In this document: piece after piece, positions 33,567-41,192 of the stretch
Layout of the letters: each line of letters opens with the position of its first letter
Position numbering within the stretch: position 1 is the stretch's first letter
Assembly (NCBI GenBank): GCA_946617675.1
Contig: CAMOKH010000101.1
Location: 1-41,192, forward strand
From: an uncultured Prevotellaceae bacterium
Lineage (GTDB): Bacteria; Bacteroidota; Bacteroidia; Bacteroidales; Bacteroidaceae
DNA: 41,192 nt
Reading direction: 5' to 3'
Translations under genes and position numbers: made by a program
The notes under the pieces: generated by a model
Told to the model about the DNA's origin: nothing
Database searches by the model: none
Seen by the model: the letters and a program-made list of their open reading frames with translations, nothing else

Positions 33567-34420
33567 AATTCTTTGGTTTTTAGTGTATCAACTTGTATTG
33601 TTTGCGAAGCGCTGTCCACGGAGTCTTTCCGCGATTCCTGCTTCTTCTCTTCCTGCTTGCGCATCTTTATCAGCTGGATGTTCCTGATGATCAGGAGCTT
33701 AAGCGACGGCGACACCTCCTTCTCGGGAGCCATGTAGATGTAGCCACGGAAATCCTTCACCCTGTGGTTGCCCACCGCCGGGATGCGTATCTGGTTTGTT
33801 CCCGACGACGAGAGGCCGAACGACTTGCTGACGATGGTGTCGTTGTCGTACTTCATGACGATACAAGCCTGAGCCGAGCGTGTGCCCTGCTGGTAGATGA
33901 AATCGTTGTTGATGATGAAGATAAACGAGTCGCCATTGCGGAATGAAGTGTCGGCCTTCTGCTCGAAGTCGATCCTGTTGTAGGGCGGATAAGGCATGAG
34001 CATGGCCGACAGCCGGCCCCGCCAGACGTCGACGGTGTCGCTGTTCAGGCTGAGCTTGCTGAAACGCTGCAGCTCGCCCTCGGGTGCGCCGAGATTCTGG
34101 GCGTTCTTGTTCAGACGGTTAACGACGTTTTTGTAGATTTCATCGAAACGATCGGCACGCGTATAATAATAGGTCAGCGAGGTGTCGAAGTCGGCCTTTG
34201 TCACGCCGTGCTTCTCGAGAACGGCTGCGAAGTAGAGCGTCTCGTTGAAGGCGCGCGACTCGCCGTCTTTGTTGTTGAGCGACGTCATGGCCTGGGCGAT
34301 GTGGTAGTCGTAGAGCAAATCCTCCATGTCGTCTGGCTGGATAAACCGTGACGGAACGGAGGGCTTGCACGACAGGAGCAGTCCTGCGGCCAGGACGAGA
34401 AATATCAGTGGTCTACTCAC
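33563..34420 (-). CDS. DUF4296 family lipoprotein
   Basis: 285 aa. Lipoprotein signal with LLLSC (Cys18). The N-terminal half matches DUF4296: FIQPDDMEDLLYDYHIAQAM and FDTSLTYYYTRADRFDEIYKNVVNRLN. The C-terminus ends in a charged Lys/Glu/Gln-rich tail (KMRKQEEKKQESRKDS). Function unknown; anchored to a membrane facing the periplasm. Placed directly after lspA, the peptidase that processes lipoproteins, with an 8-nt overlap. Confidence 0.85.
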   Translation of the reverse strand: MSRPLIFLVLAAGLLLSCKPSVPSRFIQPDDMEDLLYDYHIAQAMTSLNNKDGESRAFNETLYFAAVLEKHGVTKADFDTSLTYYYTRADRFDEIYKNVVNRLNKNAQNLGAPEGELQRFSKLSLNSDTVDVWRGRLSAMLMPYPPYNRIDFEQKADTSFRNGDSFIFIINNDFIYQQGTRSAQACIVMKYDNDTIVSKSFGLSSSGTNQIRIPAVGNHRVKDFRGYIYMAPEKEVSPSLKLLIIRNIQLIKMRKQEEKKQESRKDSVDSASQTIQVDTLKTKEL

Positions 34421-35045
34421 GCTTCAGACTGATTTTACTTATCTCCTTACTATAGAACAGCAGCAACAGGGCGACGCCCACCGTGATGTTGGCATCGGCG
34501 TAGTTGAAGACGGGGCTGAAGAACACGAACTCGTCGCCCCCGAACCAGGGTACCCACTCGGGCCACGTCGTGACAATCAGGGGGAAGTAGAACATATCGA
34601 CCACCTTGCCCATCAGGAACGGGGCATAGCCGGTGCCGAATTCTACGAAGTAGCTGGTGTAGAACGGCGACGAGGCACTGAACGCCATGCCATAGAACAT
34701 GCAGTCGATGAGATTGCCGACGGCCCCGGCGAGCACCATCGAGAGGCAGACGATGTAGCCCCTGCGGGCCTTGTTGCGCACCTGCAGCCAGACGTAGTAG
34801 GCCAGCAGTGAAATGGCCACGACGCGAAACAGCGAAAGGGCCAGCTTCGAGCCTATCTGCATGCCGTAGGCCATACCGTTATTCTCGATGAACGAGATGT
34901 AAAACCAGTCGAAGACGCGTATGCTCTCATGGAGCGTCATGTTGGTCTTGACCCAGACCTTGATGAGCTGGTCGATAACGATGGCACTGGCAATAATCAG
35001 CATGCTCAGCCAGCCACGTGACAGGAATCGGCTCTGTGTGTTCAC
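34413..35045 (-). CDS. lspA: Lipoprotein signal peptidase (signal peptidase II)
   Basis: 210 aa, four or more membrane spans. Cleaves the signal peptide of prolipoproteins. The catalytic Asp pair lies in AGAVGNLIDCMF and FNYADANIT; NNGMAYGM is the usual conserved NxGxAF-like block. It is longer than E. coli LspA (164 aa), with an insertion before the second Asp (SFVEFGTGYAPFLMG-like region), as in other Bacteroidales. Start at 35045 overlaps the DksA-like stop by 4 nt; a later start at MLIIASAIV is possible. Confidence 0.93.
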   Translation of the reverse strand: MNTQSRFLSRGWLSMLIIASAIVIDQLIKVWVKTNMTLHESIRVFDWFYISFIENNGMAYGMQIGSKLALSLFRVVAISLLAYYVWLQVRNKARRGYIVCLSMVLAGAVGNLIDCMFYGMAFSASSPFYTSYFVEFGTGYAPFLMGKVVDMFYFPLIVTTWPEWVPWFGGDEFVFFSPVFNYADANITVGVALLLLFYSKEISKISLKRE

Positions 35046-35428
35046 TTCTTACTGTTCATCATTTTCGACTCAACACTGAGCGTGGCGTGAGGGACAGCCC
35101 GGAGTCGCTCCTTGGGAATGAGCTTCCCCGTAAGCCGGTCAATGCCGTAGGTCTTGTTCTCAATGCGGACGAGCGCTGCCTTCAAGCCCTGTATGAACTT
35201 CTGCTGGCGGGCAGCCATCGTAATGATCTCTTCCTTCGACTGGGTGGCACTACCCTCCTCCAGCGCCTTATAGGTAGGCGACGTGTCGTCGACATCGTTG
35301 GAGTCCTGATTAGTGATGACGGCCATCATCTGGTCGTAGTCGCGCTTGGCAAGTGCCAGTTTCTCGTTGATGATAGTGCGGAACTCCTCGAGTTCTTCGT
35401 CACTGTAGCGTGTTTTCTCTGTTTCCAT
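35042..35428 (-). CDS. TraR/DksA-family protein without zinc-finger cysteines
   Basis: 128 aa. The pattern is that of DksA/TraR proteins: an N-terminal coiled coil with acidic tip (DYDQMMAVITNQDSNDVDDTSPTYKALE) and a C-terminal part ENKTYGIDRLTGKLIPKERLRAVPHATL. In DksA this region binds zinc with four Cys, but this sequence has no Cys at all (position YGI-D where the first Cys would be). Bacteroidales homologs also degenerate here. Such proteins bind the RNA polymerase secondary channel; whether this one does is inferred. It follows ileS after 10 nt. Confidence 0.85.
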   Translation of the reverse strand: METEKTRYSDEELEEFRTIINEKLALAKRDYDQMMAVITNQDSNDVDDTSPTYKALEEGSATQSKEEIITMAARQQKFIQGLKAALVRIENKTYGIDRLTGKLIPKERLRAVPHATLSVESKMMNSKK

Positions 35429-35438
35429 GTTCTTACGA

Positions 35439-38400
35439 TTAGTTCTTGGTTATTTTGATATTCAGTTTGAAATCGTCGAAATCAATTTCTGCGCCGTCGT
35501 TGGGCTGAATCTCGATGGAATCGGCCAAAACCTGTGTCTTGATATAGTCGCCGAAGACTTCAACCGACTTCTCGACCTCAGCGTTCGGAGCCAGGGTCAC
35601 CGTGATGCGGTCGGTAATCTCAAGACCGCTTTCCTTACGGATATTCTGAACGCGGTTGATAATCTCGCGAGCCATACCCTCTTGGCGCAGTTCATCGGTC
35701 AGCTCTACTTCGAGGGCAACGGTCAGTGACCCTTCGTTGGCCACGAGCCATCCGGGAATGTCCTCGCTGATGATTTCAACATCGGCGGCCTCGACCGTCA
35801 GTGCCTGTCCATCAACGTCGATGGCGAGGCTGCCGTTTGACTCAAGCTCGGCTATCTGCTCTTGGCTCAAGGCGTCCATAGCTGTGGCAACGCCCTTCAT
35901 CAGCTTGCCGAACTTCTTGCCCATCGTCCTGAAGTTACACTTTACCTTCTTAACGAGAATGCCTTGACCCTCAACGAATTTTAGTTCCTTGACATTCACC
36001 TCGTTCATGATGAGCTGCTTCACGGCCTCGATGTGCTTCTTCTGCTCGTCGGTAGCGGGCAGCATGATGGCCTGCAGCGGCTGGCGGACCTTGATATTCA
36101 CCTTGCGGCGCAGGGCAAGCACCATCGATGTAATCTTCTGTGCCATTTCCATGCGGGCCTCCAGGTCGGTATCAATCAGGCTCTCGTCGGCCACGGGGAA
36201 CTTGTCGAGGTGGACGCTGTCGAGCTCGCCGCCAAGGTCCTTATAAAGCTGGTCGGCGTAGAAGGGAGCAAACGGTGCCAGCAGTCGGGCTACGGTAATC
36301 AGACAGGTGTAAAGCGTATCGTAAGCCGAACGCTTGTCGTCGCTCATGTCCTTGCCCCAGAAACGTTTACGGTTCAGGCGCACATACCAGTTTGACAGGT
36401 CGTCGTTGACGAAGGCGTCAATCAGTCGGCCGGCACGCGTCGGGTCGTAGTTGTCGAGCTCACGCTGAACGCCCTTCACGAGCGTATTCAGGCAGGAGAG
36501 TATCCAGCGGTCAATCTCCAAAGCTCCTCCTACTGCAGCCGAGGGAACTTCGTACCCATCGACGTTGGCATAAAGGGCAAAGAACGAATACGTATTATAT
36601 AAGGTGCCGAAGAACTTACGGCGCACCTCGTCGACCCCGGCAGGGTCGAACTTCAGGTTGTCCCACGGTTCGGAGTTGGTCAACATGTAGAAGCGGACGG
36701 CATCAGTGCCGTATTTCTCGATCATATCGAAGGGATTGACCACGTTGCCGACGTGCTTGGACATCTTGTTGCCCTTGGCGTCAAGCACGAGACCCGACGA
36801 GATGACGTTCTTGAAAGCCACGGAGTCGAAAATCATCGTGGCAATAGCGTGAAGCGTGAAGAACCAGCCGCGCGTCTGATCGACGCCCTCGTTGATGAAG
36901 TCGGCCGGGAAGGCCTCACGTTTGTCGATTAAATCGCGGTTTTCGAACGGATAGTGTATCTGGGCGTAGGGCATTGAACCTGAATCGAACCAGACGTCAA
37001 TCAGGTCGGTCTCGCGTTTCATCGGCTTGCCTTCGTCGCTTACCAGGATGATATTGTCGACGTAAGGACGGTGAAGGTCGATACGGTCATAGTTCTCCTT
37101 CGACATATCGCCGGGCACGAAGCCTTTCTCCTTCAGCGGGTTCACAGCCATGACACCTGCGGCCACAGAACGCTCGATTTCATCGTATAATTCCTCTATG
37201 CTACCAATACATTTCTCGGCCCGGCCCTCTTCGTCGCGCCAGATGGGCAGCGGAGTGCCCCAGAAGCGTGAGCGCGAGAGGTTCCAGTCGTTAAGGTTCT
37301 CAAGCCAGTTGCCGAAGCGTCCCGTTCCCGTCGACTCCGGCTGCCAGTTGATGGTCTTGTTCAGCTCGGCCATACGCTCCTTCTTGGCCGTAGAGCGGAT
37401 AAACCACGAGTCGAGCGGATAGTAGAGCACGGGCTTGTCGGTGCGCCAGCAGTGCGGGTAGTTATGGGTGTGCTTCTCTATCTTGAACACCTTGTCCTGC
37501 TGTTTCAGGTCCATGCAGATTGAGATGTCGAGCGTCTCGTCCTTGTCGGTCAAGGTGTCGTCGTAGGCGTTCTTCACGTAGCGTCCGGCAAACTTCTGCC
37601 ACTCTGCAACGTTGACATAGTTCTTGACGAAGTCGGCATCGAGATCCTCAATCTTGAAGTACTTGCCCTGCAGGTCGACCACTGGCCGCTCGTTGCCCTT
37701 CTTGTCGACGAGGACGATGGGGCAGATACCAGCCTTCTTGGCGACAAAGGCGTCGTCGGCACCGAAATTGGGAGCGATATGAACGATACCAGCACCGTCC
37801 TCGGTTGTCACGTAGTCGCCGGGGATGACGCGGAAAGCATCGCCCATCGGACGGATGGCGGGCATGAGCTGCTCGTACTCCATCCCGACGAGGTCAGTAC
37901 CCTTATAACGGCCGACGATGCGGTAGGGAACGAATTTCTCACCTTTCTTATAATCGGGCATCTCGCCACCGTCGGTGATTTCACCCTCGGGAACCAGGTA
38001 GGCGGCCAGACGAGCTTCGGCCAGCACGACGGTAATCTTACCGCCGCTGTAGGGATTATAGGTCTCGACAGCCACGTAGTCAATCTTCGGACCCACGCAA
38101 AGGGCCGAGTTGGCAGCCAGTGTCCAGGGCGTCGTCGTCCACGCCATAAAATAAGGTGTGCCCCACCCTGTCATCTCGGGCTTGGGATTCTTCATGCGGA
38201 ACAGCGCCGTGCAGGTTGTATCCTTCACGTCGCGATAGCAGCCGGGTTGGTTCAGCTCGTGCGAAGAAAGGCCCGTACCGGCAGCGGGAGAATAGGGCTG
38301 AATGGTGTAGCCCTTGTAAAGCAAGCCTTTCTGGTAGAGCTGCTTCAGCAGCCACCACAGGGTCTCGATGTACTTGTTGTCGTAGGTGATGTAGGGATTA

Positions 38401-38855
38401 TCGAGGTCGACGAAATAGCCCATGCGCTCAGTGAGGTCACGCCATTCGGCAGTGAACTTCATCACGTTCTCGCGGCACTTGTGGTTATAGTCCTCGGTAG
38501 AGATGTACTTCTCTGACTCCTTGTTGTCGATGTCAGCCTTGGTAATGCCCAGTTCCTTCTCGACGCCCAGTTCGACAGGCAGGCCGTGGGTGTCCCATCC
38601 GGCCTTACGCTTCACCTGCATGCCCTGCATCGTCTTGTAGCGGTTGAACGTGTCCTTGATAGCACGTGCCAGCACGTGGTGAATGCCCGGATGGCCGTTG
38701 GCCGAGGGTGGTCCCTCGAAGAATATGAATTGCGGACAGCCCTCACGCTCAGTCACTGAGCGCCAAAAGACGTTCTTCTCCTTCCACATCTGCAGCACGT
38801 CATTGTTCGTCTGCGTCAGGTTCAAGCCGTTGTGCTCGGCGAATCGTTTGCTCAT
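35439..38855 (-). CDS. ileS: Isoleucyl-tRNA synthetase, eukaryote-like type (IleRS2)
   Basis: 1138 aa class Ia synthetase charging tRNA-Ile, with an editing domain. Long, zinc-finger-lacking C-terminus and overall sequence fit the eukaryote-like IleRS2 group, which is generally less sensitive to mupirocin. The signature region is PPSANGHPGIHHVLAR, so the HXGH motif is replaced by GIHH (residues 57-60), while the second signature reads KMSKH. The frame stays open upstream to 38957, but MSKRFAEHNGLNLTQ (38855) is the family-like start and follows the promoter at 38896-38927. First gene of a probable eight-gene unit. Confidence 0.94.
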   Translation of the reverse strand: MSKRFAEHNGLNLTQTNNDVLQMWKEKNVFWRSVTEREGCPQFIFFEGPPSANGHPGIHHVLARAIKDTFNRYKTMQGMQVKRKAGWDTHGLPVELGVEKELGITKADIDNKESEKYISTEDYNHKCRENVMKFTAEWRDLTERMGYFVDLDNPYITYDNKYIETLWWLLKQLYQKGLLYKGYTIQPYSPAAGTGLSSHELNQPGCYRDVKDTTCTALFRMKNPKPEMTGWGTPYFMAWTTTPWTLAANSALCVGPKIDYVAVETYNPYSGGKITVVLAEARLAAYLVPEGEITDGGEMPDYKKGEKFVPYRIVGRYKGTDLVGMEYEQLMPAIRPMGDAFRVIPGDYVTTEDGAGIVHIAPNFGADDAFVAKKAGICPIVLVDKKGNERPVVDLQGKYFKIEDLDADFVKNYVNVAEWQKFAGRYVKNAYDDTLTDKDETLDISICMDLKQQDKVFKIEKHTHNYPHCWRTDKPVLYYPLDSWFIRSTAKKERMAELNKTINWQPESTGTGRFGNWLENLNDWNLSRSRFWGTPLPIWRDEEGRAEKCIGSIEELYDEIERSVAAGVMAVNPLKEKGFVPGDMSKENYDRIDLHRPYVDNIILVSDEGKPMKRETDLIDVWFDSGSMPYAQIHYPFENRDLIDKREAFPADFINEGVDQTRGWFFTLHAIATMIFDSVAFKNVISSGLVLDAKGNKMSKHVGNVVNPFDMIEKYGTDAVRFYMLTNSEPWDNLKFDPAGVDEVRRKFFGTLYNTYSFFALYANVDGYEVPSAAVGGALEIDRWILSCLNTLVKGVQRELDNYDPTRAGRLIDAFVNDDLSNWYVRLNRKRFWGKDMSDDKRSAYDTLYTCLITVARLLAPFAPFYADQLYKDLGGELDSVHLDKFPVADESLIDTDLEARMEMAQKITSMVLALRRKVNIKVRQPLQAIMLPATDEQKKHIEAVKQLIMNEVNVKELKFVEGQGILVKKVKCNFRTMGKKFGKLMKGVATAMDALSQEQIAELESNGSLAIDVDGQALTVEAADVEIISEDIPGWLVANEGSLTVALEVELTDELRQEGMAREIINRVQNIRKESGLEITDRITVTLAPNAEVEKSVEVFGDYIKTQVLADSIEIQPNDGAEIDFDDFKLNIKITKN

Positions 38856-38895
38856 TGTCTTATTCGTTGCTTTATTTATATTTCTTTTTGAGGTG

Positions 38896-38927
38896 CAAAG
38901 GTAATCAATCTTTCTGACACCACCAAA
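38896..38927 (-). promoter_or_regulatory. Promoter of the ileS-to-DUF3256 unit
   Basis: Minus strand TTTG (38924-38927), 20 nt, TACCTTTG (38896-38903), about 40 nt before the ileS ATG. I see no T-box-like leader. Confidence 0.85.
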
Positions 38928-38977
38928 TCTATAAATATATTTTAAGACTGAAAACAAGAGCGGAGGTAAAAGGCACT

Positions 38978-39020
38978 AAAAAAAGAATCCCCGGCAGGCG
39001 CTGTGCCTCTGGGGATTCTT
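38978..39020 (-). terminator. Intrinsic terminator after xylA
   Basis: On the minus strand a 9-bp stem AGAATCCCC/GGGGATTCT (39011-39019 with 38984-38992) with additional pairing inside is followed by a T run (38978-38984). It lies 25 nt after the xylA stop. Confidence 0.85.
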
Positions 39021-39044
39021 GTCGTATAAACAGGGGGATTCTGA

Positions 39045-40364
39045 CTACTTGGCGTACAGGGCGACGATGGTCTCGTACTTCTCCTGCTTGCCGCTGGTTT
39101 GCTTGGGCTCGCCGACCTTCTTACCATACTCGTAGACCTGCTCAAGGCTGAGCTTGCCGTCCTCGAAGTCCTTACCGAGGCCCTGGTCGAACGAGGCGTA
39201 ACGCTCCTTCTTCATCTTGGGCAGCTCGGAGTTCTCAAGGATGTCGGCAGCATTCATCAGTGCACGAGCCATGGCATCCATGCCGCTGATGTGGGCAATG
39301 AAGAGGTCTTCGAGGTCGGTAGAGTTACGACGAATCTTGGCGTCGAAGTTGGTACCGCCGTCCTTGAAGCCGCCGCCACGGATAATCTCCATCATGGCCT
39401 GCGTCAGTTCGTAATTGTCGATGGGGAACTGGTCGGTGTCCCAGCCGTTCTGAGCGTCGCCGCGGTTGGCATCGATTGAGCCCAGCATGCCGGCGTCAAC
39501 GGCACAGGCCAACTCATGCTCGAAGGTGTGACCGGCCAGAGTGGCGTGGTTCACCTCAATATTCACCTTGAAGTCCTTGTCGAGGCCGTGGGCACGGAGG
39601 AATCCGATGACGGTCTCGGTGTCAACGTCATACTGGTGTTTCGACGGTTCCATCGGCTTCGGCTCGATGAGGAAGGTGCCCTTGAAGCCCTTGGCACGAG
39701 CATAGTCGCGAGCCATCGTCAGCATCGTGGCCATGTGCTCCTTCTCGCGCTTCTGGTCGGTGTTCAGCAGGCTCATATAGCCCTCGCGTCCGCCCCAGAA
39801 CACGTAGTTGGTACCGCCCAGCTTGATGGTGGCATCGATAGCATTCTTAATCTGAACGATAGCACGGGCAACGACGTCGAAGTCGGGGTTGGTCGAAGCA
39901 CCGTTGGCATAGCGCTTGTTACCGAAGACATTGGCCGTACCCCAAAGCAGCTTGATATTGGGGAACTGCTTCATCTTCTCAAGGGCATAGTCGGTGATGG
40001 CCTTCATGCGCTCCTCGTACTCCTCGACGGTGTCGGCCTCCTCGACGAGGTCTACATCGTGGAAGCAGAAATATTCGATGCCGAGCTTGTCCATAATCTC
40101 AAAGCCGGCGTCCATCTTGTCCTTAGCGCGCTGCACAGGGTCGGCTGCCTTATCCCACTCGTAGCTGCGAGTCTGACCGCCAAACTGGTCGGCACTGGCA
40201 CCGCCGAGCGTGTGCCACCAGGCCATGGCGAATTTCAGCCAGTCCTTCATTTTCTTTCCCATCACGACCTTTTCGGGCTCGTAATAGTGGAAAGCCATCA
40301 CATTCTTACTGTCTTTTCCCTCGAAAGGAATCTTACCGGTAAACGGAAAATACTCTTTTGCCAT
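39045..40364 (-). CDS. xylA: Xylose isomerase
   Basis: 439 aa. Isomerises D-xylose to D-xylulose; length and sequence are of the class II type. Visible: FAMAWWHTLGGASADQFGG, YFCFHDVDLV with the catalytic His, FWGGREGYMSLLNTD, FLIEPKPMEPSKHQYD (metal-binding Glu), NIEVNHATLAGHTFEHEL, and GSIDANRGDAQNGWDTDQF (metal-binding Asp). Start at 40364 lies 21 nt after the xylulokinase stop, so both are likely one transcript, ending at the terminator beyond. Confidence 0.97.
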   Translation of the reverse strand: MAKEYFPFTGKIPFEGKDSKNVMAFHYYEPEKVVMGKKMKDWLKFAMAWWHTLGGASADQFGGQTRSYEWDKAADPVQRAKDKMDAGFEIMDKLGIEYFCFHDVDLVEEADTVEEYEERMKAITDYALEKMKQFPNIKLLWGTANVFGNKRYANGASTNPDFDVVARAIVQIKNAIDATIKLGGTNYVFWGGREGYMSLLNTDQKREKEHMATMLTMARDYARAKGFKGTFLIEPKPMEPSKHQYDVDTETVIGFLRAHGLDKDFKVNIEVNHATLAGHTFEHELACAVDAGMLGSIDANRGDAQNGWDTDQFPIDNYELTQAMMEIIRGGGFKDGGTNFDAKIRRNSTDLEDLFIAHISGMDAMARALMNAADILENSELPKMKKERYASFDQGLGKDFEDGKLSLEQVYEYGKKVGEPKQTSGKQEKYETIVALYAK

Positions 40365-40385
40365 AATTGTTTGTGTGTTAATTGG

Positions 40386-41192
40386 TTATAATCTATTATT
40401 TAAAGTGTTCTTCCAAGCCTGGTAGGCCTCCTTGTAGGCCTCCTTGTTCTGCGTGTCAGGCTCGATGACCTCAAGCTTCTCGAGCGAGGCGAAAGCCTCA
40501 TTGTTGTCCTTGTAGATACCAGCGCCGATGCCTGCGCCCTTGGCTGCACCTACCGAACCGTCAGTGTCGTAGAGTTCGATGGTAGCCCCGCTGACACCTG
40601 CAAGTGTGTTGCGGAACAACGGCGAAAGGAACATATTGGCACGACCGGCGTGAATCTTCGTGATGTCCATTCCCATCTGCTGCATAATCTCCATGCCATA
40701 GCAGAACGAGAAGACGATACCCTCCTGGGCGGCACGCACGATGTGGGCCTTAGAGTGCTTATTGAAGTTGAGCCCGTTAATGGAGCAACCTATCTCGCGG
40801 TTCTCAAGCACGCGCTCGGCGCCATTGCCGAACGGCACAATCGTAACGCCCTCGCTGCCGATAGGTACTGTGGCGGCCAGGTCGTTCATCTCGGCATACG
40901 AGATGTCGGGGGTCACGTTGCGGTGTACCCATGCATTAAGGATGCCGGTACCGTTGATGCACAGCAGCACACCCAGTCGGGTTTGTTCGGCCGTGTGGTT
41001 GACATGGGCGAAGGTGTTGACACGCGACTTCGGGTCGTAGTTCACATCGCCGAGAACGCCGTAGACGACGCCCGACGTGCCGGCCGTAGCGGCAATCTCG
41101 CCAGGATTGAGCACGTTCAACGAGAGGGCGTTGTTTGGCTGGTCGCCACCACGGTAGGTGATAGGCGTGCCGGCCTTGAGTCCCAGTTCGGC
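40386..41192 (-). CDS. xylB: Xylulokinase, C-terminal part (cut by the window edge)
   Basis: 268 residues are visible and the frame is open to the window end, so the N-terminal half lies outside. FGGY-family sugar kinase that makes D-xylulose 5-phosphate. Visible: RGGDQPNNALSLNVL (after the edge), EIAATAGTSGVVYG (nucleotide phosphate loop), VPFGNGAERV, and ANMFLSPLFRNTLAGVSG. The ATG-like start sometimes placed at 41120 is an internal TTG. The product feeds the pentose phosphate pathway with rpe. Confidence 0.92.
   Translation of the reverse strand, partial: AELGLKAGTPITYRGGDQPNNALSLNVLNPGEIAATAGTSGVVYGVLGDVNYDPKSRVNTFAHVNHTAEQTRLGVLLCINGTGILNAWVHRNVTPDISYAEMNDLAATVPIGSEGVTIVPFGNGAERVLENREIGCSINGLNFNKHSKAHIVRAAQEGIVFSFCYGMEIMQQMGMDITKIHAGRANMFLSPLFRNTLAGVSGATIELYDTDGSVGAAKGAGIGAGIYKDNNEAFASLEKLEVIEPDTQNKEAYKEAYQAWKNTLNNRL

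Overview
The window reads as a chromosomal segment of a GC-rich Prevotella-like member of the Bacteroidales. The promoters are of the Bacteroidetes type (TTTG, 20 nt, TAnnTTTG), most genes lack a Shine-Dalgarno sequence, and the gene content is typical of that group: MutS2, long PPi-dependent phosphofructokinase, archaeal-type ProS, eukaryote-like IleRS, the DUF5103 type IX secretion plug protein, DUF3256, DUF4296 and xylose isomerase with xylulokinase. No phage, plasmid, transposase or CRISPR array is visible. Three tRNA genes are present: Ser(TGA), initiator Met(CAT) and Arg(TCT).

Left part (1-13.8 kb): tRNA-Ser and mutS2 diverge; a small secreted lytic transglycosylase and initiator tRNA-Met follow. 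Then come a TetR regulator-fabG pair with a palindromic candidate operator over its promoter, two tandem deoxynucleoside kinases, an ECF sigma factor without an adjacent anti-sigma gene, rpe with an unlisted 47-residue ORF upstream, a COG0523 metal GTPase with a long Asp/His tract, glyA, and a pfp-GH25 lysozyme pair.

Middle (13.9-30.4 kb): a six-gene plus-strand unit (91-aa protein, acyltransferase, secreted amidase with golvesin and FN3 domains, 102-aa protein, YgiQ radical SAM, PP2C-like phosphatase) has tight or overlapping junctions. After tRNA-Arg come a NifU-like/GGGtGRT pair of unknown function, a small secreted protein, a T9SS plug-maeB-folK unit, an ompA-mtgA pair on the minus strand, and proS. 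A 590-base gap after proS holds a repeat element, a terminator and a vestigial ORF.

Right part (30.45-41.2 kb): a minus-strand unit of eight tightly packed genes runs from a canonical promoter: ileS, degenerate DksA-like gene, lspA, DUF4296 lipoprotein, nucleoside permease, BFN-UVR protein, rsmE, DUF3256. Beyond it lies a xylB-xylA pair, with xylB cut by the window edge.

Most notable observations: two copies of an apparently uncharacterised non-coding element (9452-9625 and 29881-30168) with outward-facing 9-bp iterons at inverted ends and a shared 43-bp core; 7-bp tandem repeats filling two minus-strand gene junctions immediately before start codons; an IleRS whose HXGH signature reads GIHH; an initiator tRNA with a non-GGG anticodon stem; and a 74-nt out-of-frame overlap giving YgiQ an unusual tail. 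Nothing clearly resembles a new defence or mobile system; the repeat elements are the best candidates for undescribed biology.
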